A stretch of 64,000 nt of DNA from Spirosoma lacussanchae. GTDB lineage: Bacteria > Bacteroidota > Bacteroidia > Cytophagales > Spirosomataceae. This document shows positions 53,160-61,956 of the stretch, piece after piece. Positions within the stretch are counted from its first letter, which is position 1. Every line of letters begins with the position of its first letter. The DNA lies in contig NZ_SWJG01000002.1 in assembly GCF_005870035.1 (NCBI RefSeq), positions 310,001-374,000 of the forward strand, written 5' to 3'. A program made the position numbers and the translations under genes. Under the pieces are notes generated by a model. The model did not search any database and was not told the DNA's origin. It was given only the letters and a program-made list of their open reading frames with translations.

Positions 53160-54023
53160 TTAATAGCCGACTTGTTTAGTCGGCTGAGCGGTACCACCGT
53201 TACGGAGTGGTTGTATAGTTTCATAGGCTGCACTGGTAGTGGCATCAAGGGCGGGCTGGTAGCCTTCCAGAGCACTCAGTTTGGTGGCCAGCTGACTCAG
53301 CATAACCCCATATATTACTTTAGAAGTAATGTCGGCCAAGGTATACAGGACCTGCCGGGCTACCATACCATTAGGCGTTGGCGATAGCCAGGGCATAGCG
53401 TAGGCAATAGGATACAGCGTCCATGAGATGATCAGCAGCCAGAATATGGCTCGGGCCATATGGCCAGTATTGCCCGGCATCGTTCTAGCTGCTCTGAAAA
53501 TCGTATTGCCAACCAGATAACAGATATAAATCATGAACACAGTACTGATAGCCCCCCATATGTGCATGGTAGAGATACTGGTTGTTTCGTAAAACTGACC
53601 AACATAGCCTGTATAAATCATTAATAAACCACCCACTACGAAGCCGATAAACGTGCGTCGGAATGATTTGCCCGCTACGCCCAGTACAACCAGCAATTGG
53701 GTGAGCAGCATAGGCACATCGATGGACCAATTTACGTAGCGGTATCCGTTCGAGAAGGTGGCGGTCGAGGGATTCCAGCGGTTGCCATCCCAGGTAAAAG
53801 CTTCTGACCAGTTGAACTGCTGATTGGTTAGAATCAATGCAGCCGAAACCATAACTACGGCAGATAAGGTCGATGAGAGTCGATACCGGGGAGAGCTTTC
53901 TTTGGCCGTTGTAAGGAAATAAACGAGCCCAGCTAGCTGTGCACCAACACCTAGGGTCAACACATTGCGCACAATGTCGAACTGTACGGATGTATAGCTG
54001 AACAGATTTTCCATGTTTTCCAT
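53160..54023 (-). CDS. NDQ-motif rhodopsin: light-driven sodium pump
   Basis: A 287-residue seven-helix retinal protein, closely similar to the KR2 sodium pump. Helix C reads RYVNWSIDVPMLLTQ, giving Asn98, Asp102 and Gln109, the NDQ triad (N112/D116/Q123 in KR2) that defines outward Na+ pumps, in place of the D-T-E of proton pumps. The retinal Schiff-base Lys235 lies in LADITSKVIYG with counterion-network Asp231. Other matches are LSAVVMVSA, YTGYVGQFYE, SWTLYPIAYAMPWL and GMVARQVLYTLAD. Leu106 at the tuning position predicts green absorption. I chose ATG 54023; the frame is open to 54059. The C-terminal tail after about residue 250 is longer than in KR2. It would build a sodium gradient in light. 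Confidence 0.94.
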   Translation of the reverse strand: MENMENLFSYTSVQFDIVRNVLTLGVGAQLAGLVYFLTTAKESSPRYRLSSTLSAVVMVSAALILTNQQFNWSEAFTWDGNRWNPSTATFSNGYRYVNWSIDVPMLLTQLLVVLGVAGKSFRRTFIGFVVGGLLMIYTGYVGQFYETTSISTMHIWGAISTVFMIYICYLVGNTIFRAARTMPGNTGHMARAIFWLLIISWTLYPIAYAMPWLSPTPNGMVARQVLYTLADITSKVIYGVMLSQLATKLSALEGYQPALDATTSAAYETIQPLRNGGTAQPTKQVGY

Positions 54024-54469
54024 AACGTAAAGTTTAGTTGTTGTTCGGAACACACCCATTGTGTCTTCTCAGCCTGCACAACTGGTTGCTAAGCTGGCGA
54101 GTTTTGTAATCCCTTCATTTCTAAGTATTTTCTAATCGTAAAGCAGGTCGGTTGTAGAGAGGCTAATCCCATCTGATTCCTTGTGAGATGCCGCCGATAT
54201 ATCGCCGAGCGTAAGCGGTCAGAGACCCTGTAAGCCACTGTATTGGCTCCAATTCCGAGCCAAAGTGTCTTTTCCAGCGTATTGCATTCGAGCGATCAAC
54301 CGGGCCGATGGGTAAAATTATTCGGGCTAATGGAGACTGTAGTGCTTTCCTGGTAGTTAGTAAGTGTAGACTTGTTGGTATATATGGCATGTATGACGTA
54401 TATTGCCTATCGTAATGCTTTTAATGCCATCAGCAAGGATCGACTGTCTGGTAGTTGATCGGGCAAAAA
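54024..54469. promoter_or_regulatory. divergent control region, rhodopsin / phytochrome
   Basis: About 450 bases between the divergent rhodopsin and phytochrome genes. It must hold both promoters. No exact TAnnTTTG element was found on either strand. A 75-codon minus-strand frame at 54163-54390 has no family character and is not called. Confidence 0.45.
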
Positions 54470-56740
54470 ATGCCGCTTTTACACAGAATGACTCATTTCA
54501 ACGTTGACCTGACGAACTGCGAGCAGGAACCCATTCATATCTTAGGCCATATCCAGTCACACGGCTATCTGGTGGCGCTGCGGCCCGACACCTACGTGGT
54601 TGTACACGCGAGCGCCAACCTGCCCAATCTGATCAACCAGCCGGTAGCCGACGTACTTGGCCAGTCGATCGAGGTGCTGCTGGCCCAGACCGACCTGCCC
54701 GCCAGTACCCTGGTCGAGTTGCTGAACGTAGGGCAGCGCAATCACTCCTGGGATACCATCAATCCGCAGGCGGTGCGGATCAACGGCCACCCCTGGAACC
54801 TGATCGTCCACGAGTATAACGGCCTGTTGCTGCTTGAGTGGGAGCCCGTTCAGGAGCCGGAGCAGATTTCGCTCAACCAGCGGCTGATTGCCGAAGCGCT
54901 GACCGAAATGCAATCGAGCCGGCAGCTGGTCGAGTTGCTGCAAAACACCGCCCGACGGGTCAAAACCATCATCGGCTTCGACCGGGTCATGGTTTACCGC
55001 TTTGCCGACGACTGGCACGGGCAGGTCATTGCCGAAGAAAAAGAACCGCATCTGGAACCGTTTCTGGGGCTGCACTACCCGGCATCCGATATTCCCCGGC
55101 AGGCGCGCGAGCTCTACAAGGCCAACCTGGTCCGGCTCATTGCCGATGTTGGCAGCACACCCGCTCCTATACTGTCGCAACCCGGCTGGCCCGATGATCA
55201 GCCGCTCGACCTGACCCATTCGTCGCTGCGGGCCGTATCGCCGGTGCATATCGAGTACCTGAAGAACATGGGCGTGCAGGCGTCGATGAGCATTTCGCTG
55301 CTGTACCGGGGCGAACTGTGGGGCCTGATGTCGTGTCACCATTACTCGCCCCGGTTTGTAGGCTACGGGGCCCGGCAGTCGGCCCGGTTCGTGAGCCAGC
55401 TGCTGTCGGCTGCGCTGGAGTTCCGGAAAGACGAAGAAGACCAGGCGCAGCTGTTGCTGAGCCGGGAAAACGGAAAAAAACTACACGAGCAGCTCCTCCT
55501 CGACGGCGACATTGTACAGGCCCTGACCCGACGTTCGGTAACGGCGCTGGATCTGACCCGGGCAACGGGGGCGGTGCTGCTCTTCAACAACAAACAATAC
55601 CCGCTGGGTGAAACGCCCGGCGAAGCCGATATGCAGGGCCTGGCCGACTGGCTCAGGACCTCGACCACCGACTCGATCATCGAAACCAACCAGCTGCCGC
55701 GGCTCTACCCGGCTGCCGAAGCCTTTCGCGAAACGGGGGCGGGTATACTGGCCGTCGTTCTGTCGAGGGAGCTGAACGAATACCTGATCTGGTTCAAGCC
55801 GGAGCAGGTGCAGCAGGTAACCTGGGCCGGTAATCCCGAGAAACCGGTGACGGTGAGCGGTAACGGACAGGCTCGCATCAGCCCGCGCAAAAGCTTTGAA
55901 GCCTGGACCGAACTGGTTCATAATACCTCGGAGTCCTGGACAGAGACCGAAGTGTCGGCGGCCGTAAAGCTCCGGGAAGATGTGTTGCAGGTGGTTACCC
56001 GCCAGGCCAACGAAATCCGTTTGCTCAACCAGCGGCTCCAGGCGGCCTATGAAGAGCTGGATGCATTCAGCTATACCGTTTCGCACGACCTGCGTACGCC
56101 CCTGTCGTCGATCCGCTGCTATGCCGAAATCCTGCAGGAAGAACACGGTGCGGAGCTGAACCCCGACGCGCAGGTGCTGTTCCAGAAAATCGTGGATTCT
56201 ACGGACCGCATGCGGGCGCTGATCCGGCATATCCTGTTCTATTCGCGGATGGGACGCACCGAAATCAACGCCCAGCCGATTGATATGGAGCAACTCCTGC
56301 AAACGATTCGGGAAGAGATTCTGATTACCGAAAAAGATCGGGTGCTGACACTCGATATTGACGCGGCTCCGGCCCTCCATGCCGATCCGGTCATGGTGCG
56401 GCAGCTGTTTACGAACCTGATGGCCAACGCGGCCAAGTATACCCGCTCGGCTTCCGAAGGGAAGGTTGTGATAACCGGTCAGCAAACGGCCGACGATGTA
56501 ATTTATTCAGTAACGGATAACGGTATTGGCTTCGATATGAAAGGGGCCGGTAAGATGTTCGATTTGTTCAAACGATTGGAAAATGCCCGCCCTTTCAAAG
56601 GAACGGGGGTCGGATTAGCCATTGTCAAGCGGATTATCAACCGGCATGGCGGAAAAATCTGGTATCATAGCGAACCCAATCGGGGCGCTGCGTTTTTTGT
56701 TTCGTTTCCAATCGATCAGGCTAGCGTACATCATGACTGA
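54470..56740 (+). CDS. bphP: bacteriophytochrome sensor histidine kinase
   Basis: A 756-residue red/far-red photoreceptor kinase. Order: N-terminal PAS (about 15-120), with the biliverdin-attaching Cys17 in LTNCEQEPIHILG; GAF (about 135-310) with VYRFADDWHGQVIAEE and the chromophore-pocket motif YPASDIPRQARELY; PHY (about 325-500); HisKA with phospho-acceptor His539 in TVSHDLRTPLSS; and HATPase with LMANAAKYTR, DNGIGFD and GTGVGLAIVKRI. The start could also be ATG 54488, which gives MTHFNVDLTNC. The response-regulator gene overlaps its stop by eight bases. Confidence 0.95.
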   Translation: MPLLHRMTHFNVDLTNCEQEPIHILGHIQSHGYLVALRPDTYVVVHASANLPNLINQPVADVLGQSIEVLLAQTDLPASTLVELLNVGQRNHSWDTINPQAVRINGHPWNLIVHEYNGLLLLEWEPVQEPEQISLNQRLIAEALTEMQSSRQLVELLQNTARRVKTIIGFDRVMVYRFADDWHGQVIAEEKEPHLEPFLGLHYPASDIPRQARELYKANLVRLIADVGSTPAPILSQPGWPDDQPLDLTHSSLRAVSPVHIEYLKNMGVQASMSISLLYRGELWGLMSCHHYSPRFVGYGARQSARFVSQLLSAALEFRKDEEDQAQLLLSRENGKKLHEQLLLDGDIVQALTRRSVTALDLTRATGAVLLFNNKQYPLGETPGEADMQGLADWLRTSTTDSIIETNQLPRLYPAAEAFRETGAGILAVVLSRELNEYLIWFKPEQVQQVTWAGNPEKPVTVSGNGQARISPRKSFEAWTELVHNTSESWTETEVSAAVKLREDVLQVVTRQANEIRLLNQRLQAAYEELDAFSYTVSHDLRTPLSSIRCYAEILQEEHGAELNPDAQVLFQKIVDSTDRMRALIRHILFYSRMGRTEINAQPIDMEQLLQTIREEILITEKDRVLTLDIDAAPALHADPVMVRQLFTNLMANAAKYTRSASEGKVVITGQQTADDVIYSVTDNGIGFDMKGAGKMFDLFKRLENARPFKGTGVGLAIVKRIINRHGGKIWYHSEPNRGAAFFVSFPIDQASVHHD

Positions 56741-57167
56741 TATTTTATATGTAGAAGACAATATAGATGATGCTGACATTTTCTGTCGATTGATCAGGAA
56801 GCTTAACCTGCCGGTCAGCTACACCATACTGAACAGTGGCTCGGAAGCGCTGGAGTACCTGTTGGGGCATTCTGTCGACCATCCCAATCAGGACGTTTCG
56901 TTGCCTAAGCTGCTGTTGCTGGACCTGAATCTGGATGGTATGAGCGGCATCGACGTGCTGGAGGTGATTCGGGCCGAAGAACGAACCCGCTGGCTACCTA
57001 TCGTTGCGTTCAGTACCTCCGATAACCCCAAAGATATTGAACAGGCGTATGCCGCGGGGATCAATGCCTATCTCGTAAAACCAGGCAGCTATCAGGCAAC
57101 GGGCATGATGTTGCAGCGGCTCTGCGAGTTCTGGCTGAATGACAACACCCGACTCGGAAATCAATGA
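56733..57167 (+). CDS. response regulator of the phytochrome
   Basis: A 144-residue single receiver domain without output domain, like the Rcp1-type partners of phytochromes. Acidic pocket E8/D9 (YVEDN), phospho-acceptor Asp64 in LLLLDLNLDGMSG, Ser/Thr in VAFSTSDN and Lys in AYLVKPG are present. ATG 56733 overlaps the phytochrome stop, and its own stop overlaps the heme oxygenase ATG (ATGA), so all three genes are translationally coupled. With no DNA-binding domain it must signal to another protein. Confidence 0.92.
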   Translation: MTDILYVEDNIDDADIFCRLIRKLNLPVSYTILNSGSEALEYLLGHSVDHPNQDVSLPKLLLLDLNLDGMSGIDVLEVIRAEERTRWLPIVAFSTSDNPKDIEQAYAAGINAYLVKPGSYQATGMMLQRLCEFWLNDNTRLGNQ

Positions 57168-57766
57168 CTACACTTCATGAACAACTACGGCAGGAGACCC
57201 GGCCGCTCCACGAGCAGACCGAACAGCTGCTGTACACGGATGCGCTGCGGGCCGGTACGCTCTCGGTCGAACAGTACCGTCACCTGCTGTTGATGCACGC
57301 GCAGTTTCACGGGTCGCTGGAGCGGGCTATCGATGGGCATACAGCTTTCTTTCAGGACTACGAACCCGACACGCGCCGAAAAACCCCCTGGCTCCTGAAC
57401 GATCTGGCCCAAACGGGGCTGTCGGCAGATGCGGTGTCTACGTCCCTGTTTGCAAACTGGTCACCCGCCCGGCTGCTGGGGGCTGCCTACGTTGGCGAGG
57501 GGTCTATGCTGGGTGGCAAAACCGTCTGGAACCTGCTGCGCCAGAGTCCGTTTCTCGACACCCTGCTGGCGAACGCGCGTTTTTACCGCGGCTATGGCGC
57601 CGACACGGGGCAGCGCTGGCGGTCGTTCGGGACGTTCCTGACCACTGCCGACGCGGAACCGGCCGACGTAGTGGAAGGTGCCCGCCAGGCCTTTTTGGTC
57701 TATCAGACGCTGTTCCCGCAAACCCGGGCGCAGGCTTACCTCACCGAGGCCAACCCGTCGGCTTAG
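57164..57766 (+). CDS. bphO: biliverdin-producing heme oxygenase
   Basis: A 200-residue protein that opens heme to biliverdin, the phytochrome chromophore. Features are the probable proximal His16 in RPLHEQTEQLL, the internal EQYRHLLLMHAQFHGSLERA, and YVGEGSMLGGKTVWNLL, the distal-helix region. ATG 57164 overlaps the regulator stop. Its stop codon overlaps by three bases that of the convergent sensor kinase. Electron donor and iron release partners are not in the window. Confidence 0.92.
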   Translation: MTTLHEQLRQETRPLHEQTEQLLYTDALRAGTLSVEQYRHLLLMHAQFHGSLERAIDGHTAFFQDYEPDTRRKTPWLLNDLAQTGLSADAVSTSLFANWSPARLLGAAYVGEGSMLGGKTVWNLLRQSPFLDTLLANARFYRGYGADTGQRWRSFGTFLTTADAEPADVVEGARQAFLVYQTLFPQTRAQAYLTEANPSA

Positions 57767-59700
57767 GAAACGGGAATAAACAGCCTGAAGGTGGTGCCTT
57801 CATTGGGGCGGCTGCTGACGTCGATGGCTCCGCCGTGGCTTTCGGCAACGCGCTGGCAAATGGCCAGTCCAATGCCCGTTCCGCTATAGGTCGCTACATT
57901 ATGAAGCCGCTGAAAAGGCTGGAAGATGCGATCCTTGTACTTCTCGTCGAACCCAATGCCGTTGTCTGTTACGCTGATGAGCCAGAAAGCTACGTTGTTG
58001 GGCAGGCTTTCGGGCAACTCGCCGGGCTGGGCCGGTCGGGCGTCGATCTGAACAGAAGGCGCTACATTAGGTCGTCTGAACTTCAGGGCGTTTGATACCA
58101 GGTTCTGCATCAGCTGCCGCAGGCGCGACGCGCTCCCCTGAACGGTAGGGAGCGGGTTCACCTGAACGGTGGCTTTCTTCTCCGCAATCGACACGTCCAG
58201 GTCGCTGACAACATCGTCCAGGACGTGGTTCAGGTCAACGGCAGTGTAGGGGTCCCGGTGGGCAGCTACCTGCGAATAGGCCAGCAGGTCCTTGATCAAC
58301 AGCTGCATACGGTTGGCCGACTTCTGAATGCGCCGGGCCATGTCGCGTTCGCCTTCCGACAGGTTGTCTTCAAACTGGTTCTGGAGAATATCGCTGAAGG
58401 CCTGGATCCGGCGCAGCGGCTCCTGCAGGTCGTGACTGGCTACGTAGGCAAAGGATTGCAGACTTTCGTTCGATTGCTGCAACGTCCGGTTAACGGCCTC
58501 AAGCTCGAAACGGTACTGCCGGTCGTTGGTCACGTCGACGGCCGAGGTGACCACGCCCCCGTCGGCGCCGGCAATGGTAATGGCGTAATACCGGTTGTTG
58601 TAAGCTACTTCGAACGAATCGGGCTGACCTGTTTCGATGACTCGTACGTAGCGGGCAAACTCATCGGTTTGCTGGGCGTTGGCAACCGATTGCTGTGGAA
58701 TCACGTCGGTCAGGGGGGCCATACTCAGCAGGGCCTGCCGGTTGGCCAGGACAGGGCGAAAATCGATGATCTGCCCCTGCTCATTCCGAACCGGTTCGTG
58801 CAACGAAATGGCCGTTTGCGAATGGTCGAGAATAGCCTGTAGTACCTGCGTCTGGCCTTCCTGAGCCAGGCGGGCTTCCTGTTGGGCGGTCACGTTGTTG
58901 AAGGTCAGGACAATCAGGTCGGTTTCCTGCCGAACGGCCGATACCTCGAACCAGCCCCGAAATCCGTTCTTATCCTGGTAATAATACTCGGCCTGCTCAG
59001 AATGGCCCGTATCGGCCACCCGGGCGTATAAGGCGAAGAAACCCGAGTCTATATTACCCGGGAAGATGGATAGCAGCGTTTGGCCAACCAGCTCTTCGGG
59101 TTGCTTAAAGAGGCTGTTAACCACCGATTTGTTGGCAGTTTCCATCCGAAAGTCGATGATCTGACCGGTCGCATCCCGCATGGCCCGCATCAGCAGGATA
59201 CTATTCAGCGACGCATCCAGCGTAGCCCGCAGTTCGTCGGCCTGCCGGCGGGCGTGGAGTTCGGCCTGTTTCCGATCGGTAATGTCGATCAGCGAGACAA
59301 CGAGACCACCGGCCAGCGGTTCGGCGGTGATCATGTACCAGCCTTCGGTGCCGTCGGTCAGGTAGGCCGATTCAAAGCTATCGGCCTGTCCGGTTTCCAG
59401 CACGCGGACGTATCGCGCAAAAAGACCGTTGGTTTTAACCGTTGGCGATAGTTCGGTCATTTGCTGGCCAATGAGCTGATCGATGGGCCGACCAATCAGG
59501 CTACACAGCCGGGTATTGACCACCCGGTATACAAAATCGATGACCTGCCCCGGTTCGTTGCCGGATGAGCGAACCGGCTCGTAATAGGCCACGCAGCCCG
59601 GCGATGCGTTCAGGATTCCCTGCAACAGCGCTACGGGCGACGTGGACAAAGCTGACGCTTCGATGAGGCTATTTTCCGATGTTTGTTGAGTAGCGCCCAA
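57763..59700 (-). CDS. multi-PAS sensor histidine kinase
   Basis: A 645-residue soluble kinase without membrane segments. Three PAS-like units (about 20-140, 150-275 and 285-400) share phrases such as ARYVRVLETGQADSFE and ARYVRVIETGQPDSFE, suggesting internal duplication. HisKA has His in VASHDLQEPLRRIQ, and the HATPase has LVSNALKF, DNGIGFD and GTGIGLAICQ. No ATG exists before the first PAS unit; TTG 59700 is the best start, since an in-frame stop lies seven codons upstream. No receiver or partner regulator adjoins it. The stimulus is unknown, but it converges on the phytochrome operon. Confidence 0.87.
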   Translation of the reverse strand: MGATQQTSENSLIEASALSTSPVALLQGILNASPGCVAYYEPVRSSGNEPGQVIDFVYRVVNTRLCSLIGRPIDQLIGQQMTELSPTVKTNGLFARYVRVLETGQADSFESAYLTDGTEGWYMITAEPLAGGLVVSLIDITDRKQAELHARRQADELRATLDASLNSILLMRAMRDATGQIIDFRMETANKSVVNSLFKQPEELVGQTLLSIFPGNIDSGFFALYARVADTGHSEQAEYYYQDKNGFRGWFEVSAVRQETDLIVLTFNNVTAQQEARLAQEGQTQVLQAILDHSQTAISLHEPVRNEQGQIIDFRPVLANRQALLSMAPLTDVIPQQSVANAQQTDEFARYVRVIETGQPDSFEVAYNNRYYAITIAGADGGVVTSAVDVTNDRQYRFELEAVNRTLQQSNESLQSFAYVASHDLQEPLRRIQAFSDILQNQFEDNLSEGERDMARRIQKSANRMQLLIKDLLAYSQVAAHRDPYTAVDLNHVLDDVVSDLDVSIAEKKATVQVNPLPTVQGSASRLRQLMQNLVSNALKFRRPNVAPSVQIDARPAQPGELPESLPNNVAFWLISVTDNGIGFDEKYKDRIFQPFQRLHNVATYSGTGIGLAICQRVAESHGGAIDVSSRPNEGTTFRLFIPVS

Positions 59701-59744
59701 AACGCAAGTAATAAGTAGTTAATAACAAAAGATCAGCCTCCGGT

Positions 59745-61793
59745 TCATTCACTGACGGGCAGGTAAACCGCAAACGTGGCTCCCTGCCCCGACTGGCTGC
59801 TGGCGGTAATGCCTCCTCCGTGGTTGACGGCTACCTTTTCACAGATGGCCAGTCCCACCCCGGTTCCCGCAAATTCGTTTTTGCCATGCAGTCGCTGAAA
59901 CACCTGAAAAATGCGGTCGGTATATTTTTCGTCGAACCCAATGCCGTTGTCAGCCACTTCAACCCGATGGTAGGCTGATGCCAGTCGGGTTGGCTTGATC
60001 GAGGAGGGGAGTTCACCGGCCTGTACCAGGTGGCTGCTGATCACCACGTGTGGCGTAACCCCCGGTCGGCCGAATTTGATGGCGTTAGACAACAGGTTCT
60101 GAAAGAGCTGACTCAGCTGCAGGGCATCGCCCAGGATAACTGGTAAGTCGTGAACATCTATCTGCGCTTTCGTTTCAGCAATGGATACCAATAAGTTATC
60201 CAGAGCCTGGTCAACCGCCTGCCTGAGCGCCACCGGGGTTAGCGAGGCCTGCCGGGTCGATATGCGGGAGAATGCCAGCAGATCCCGGATCAGGATCGAC
60301 ATGCGACCGGCCGCCGACTGCATTCGATTCAGAAAGTCGAGTTCGTCGCCCGCCGAGTCAGCGTAGCGGATCTTGAGCAAATCGCCAAACTGCTGGATTT
60401 TGCGCAACGGTTCCTGCAGGTCGTGAGACGCAATGTAGGCAAACTGCTCCAGGTTCTGATTAGACCGGATCAGGTCGTTGTTGGCTTCTTCGAGCGCGTG
60501 ATTGACGACCATAAATTCTTCGTTGGTGGCCATGAGTTCCCGGTTCATGACCGCCAGCTCTTCGGTCCGTTCCTGCACTTCCCGTTCCAGGGCCAGCTGC
60601 ACCCAGCGCTGTTCGGTTACGTCCTGTACGGTACCGCTGATGCGGGTAGGCCGTCCGCTGGCATCGACAAACACGTTTCCCTGCGCCCGTAAAATTCGTT
60701 CGCGGCCCGTGCGGGCGGCATCGATAGTATACTCAACATCGTACTGACGGTTGGGCGATGCCTGGCTGATGATGTCGGAAGCAGCCGCCCAGAGCCGGGC
60801 CCGGTCCGCTTCCCGAACGGCCAGATAAACATGCTCTCCCGATACAGATTCGTGGGGCTGCAGCCCGTACCATGCTTTTAGCCGGTCAGAAAAACGGAAC
60901 TCGGCGGTAGGCAGATCGACCTCCCAGGTGCCTAGCTCGGCCAGTTCGATCGCGCCCCGAAAGCGCTCTTCGGCTTCGGCAATCTTCTGGCGGGCGCGCA
61001 CCTGTTCCGTTACATCGACCGATATGTTCAGCACCGCGTAAGTATGACCAACGGCATTCTGGATGGGCGTATAGGTAATGTCGTAAAAGTTATGCCGAAG
61101 CACCCCCTGCTGCACCACATCAACCGGCGTCCCGAAACTCTGGTACGGTTTGCCGGTAGCGTAAACGTCGGAAAGTATCTGCAGGATAGGCTGGCTTTCC
61201 AGCTCAGGCATCACCGCCCGGAGAGGCTTGCCCGAAATATCCGAGCCCTTGCCGACAATATCGATAAACGTCTGATTGGGCAGATCGATGACCAGCTCTT
61301 CGCCAACGAATAAGCCCACCGCTATCGGGGCCGACGCCACGATAAAACGAAGCCTGGCTTCGCTGGCATCCACCTGCTGGCGGGCCATTACCTGCTCGGT
61401 AACGTCGACTGCCGTGCCCGCCAGCCGGTAAGGCAGCCCCTGCTCGTTTACAAAGGCTTTACCCCGGCAGTGTAGCCAGCGCTCGCTGCCATCCACGCTG
61501 TTGGCGCGGTGCATAATATCGTACCTGCCATTTTCTTCCTGGCCGATAGCCCGCTGAACGGCCTGCTCAACCCGCAGCCGATCGGCCGGGTGTATCATTG
61601 TAAAAACCTGGGCGAAGGGTATCTGATTCGATCCCGAAATACCGAAGAGTTCCTGGCAATGATCGTCCCACCAGACCTGCTGACTGATCAGATCAATATC
61701 CCAGGTTCCAACATGGGCGGCTTGCAGGGCAAACTGTAATCGGTCCAGGGCAAGGGTATCGTATCGACTAGAAGGCTTTTGCTCGCCGGTCAT
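59745..61793 (-). CDS. multi-PAS sensor histidine kinase
   Basis: A 682-residue cytoplasmic kinase. Three PAS/PAC units (about 20-135, 145-265 and 275-400) end in VDVTEQ-type PAC motifs: GTAVDVTEQVMA, NISVDVTEQVRA and GTVQDVTEQRW. The first and third (AAHVGTWDIDLI, ELAELGTWEVDL) resemble PAS_3. A coiled-coil linker (about 405-450) leads to HisKA with His in IASHDLQEPLRKIQ, and an HATPase with LLSNAIKFGR, DNGIGFDEKY and GTGVGLAICEK. It is upstream of, and co-directional with, the previous kinase (44-base gap); the pair may be co-transcribed paralogues. Confidence 0.88.
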   Translation of the reverse strand: MTGEQKPSSRYDTLALDRLQFALQAAHVGTWDIDLISQQVWWDDHCQELFGISGSNQIPFAQVFTMIHPADRLRVEQAVQRAIGQEENGRYDIMHRANSVDGSERWLHCRGKAFVNEQGLPYRLAGTAVDVTEQVMARQQVDASEARLRFIVASAPIAVGLFVGEELVIDLPNQTFIDIVGKGSDISGKPLRAVMPELESQPILQILSDVYATGKPYQSFGTPVDVVQQGVLRHNFYDITYTPIQNAVGHTYAVLNISVDVTEQVRARQKIAEAEERFRGAIELAELGTWEVDLPTAEFRFSDRLKAWYGLQPHESVSGEHVYLAVREADRARLWAAASDIISQASPNRQYDVEYTIDAARTGRERILRAQGNVFVDASGRPTRISGTVQDVTEQRWVQLALEREVQERTEELAVMNRELMATNEEFMVVNHALEEANNDLIRSNQNLEQFAYIASHDLQEPLRKIQQFGDLLKIRYADSAGDELDFLNRMQSAAGRMSILIRDLLAFSRISTRQASLTPVALRQAVDQALDNLLVSIAETKAQIDVHDLPVILGDALQLSQLFQNLLSNAIKFGRPGVTPHVVISSHLVQAGELPSSIKPTRLASAYHRVEVADNGIGFDEKYTDRIFQVFQRLHGKNEFAGTGVGLAICEKVAVNHGGGITASSQSGQGATFAVYLPVSE

Positions 61794-61956
61794 TAATTAC
61801 GTGTCGGTTTATCCTGCAAGATAATCAATGAGGCTTAATAGGTTTGTTTTCTATAGGTATAATCGATAAAGTGGTATACACCGTACAGACCTCCGTTTAG
61901 AAGCTCGCACCCGCCAGCAAGAAAGGACACGCCGACCCGTGGTCAGGGCCGTGTGC

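Noticed and set aside
53160..54023. Proton-pumping proteorhodopsin or chloride pump
   Set aside because: Helix C reads N-D-Q, not the D-T-E of proton pumps or the NTQ/TSA motifs of chloride pumps.
54163..54390. Possible small gene in the rhodopsin-phytochrome gap
   Set aside because: Composition is unlike a protein and no motif is seen; more likely control DNA.
55481..56485. A 334-codon minus-strand frame
   Set aside because: Antisense to the phytochrome gene, which has all expected domains.
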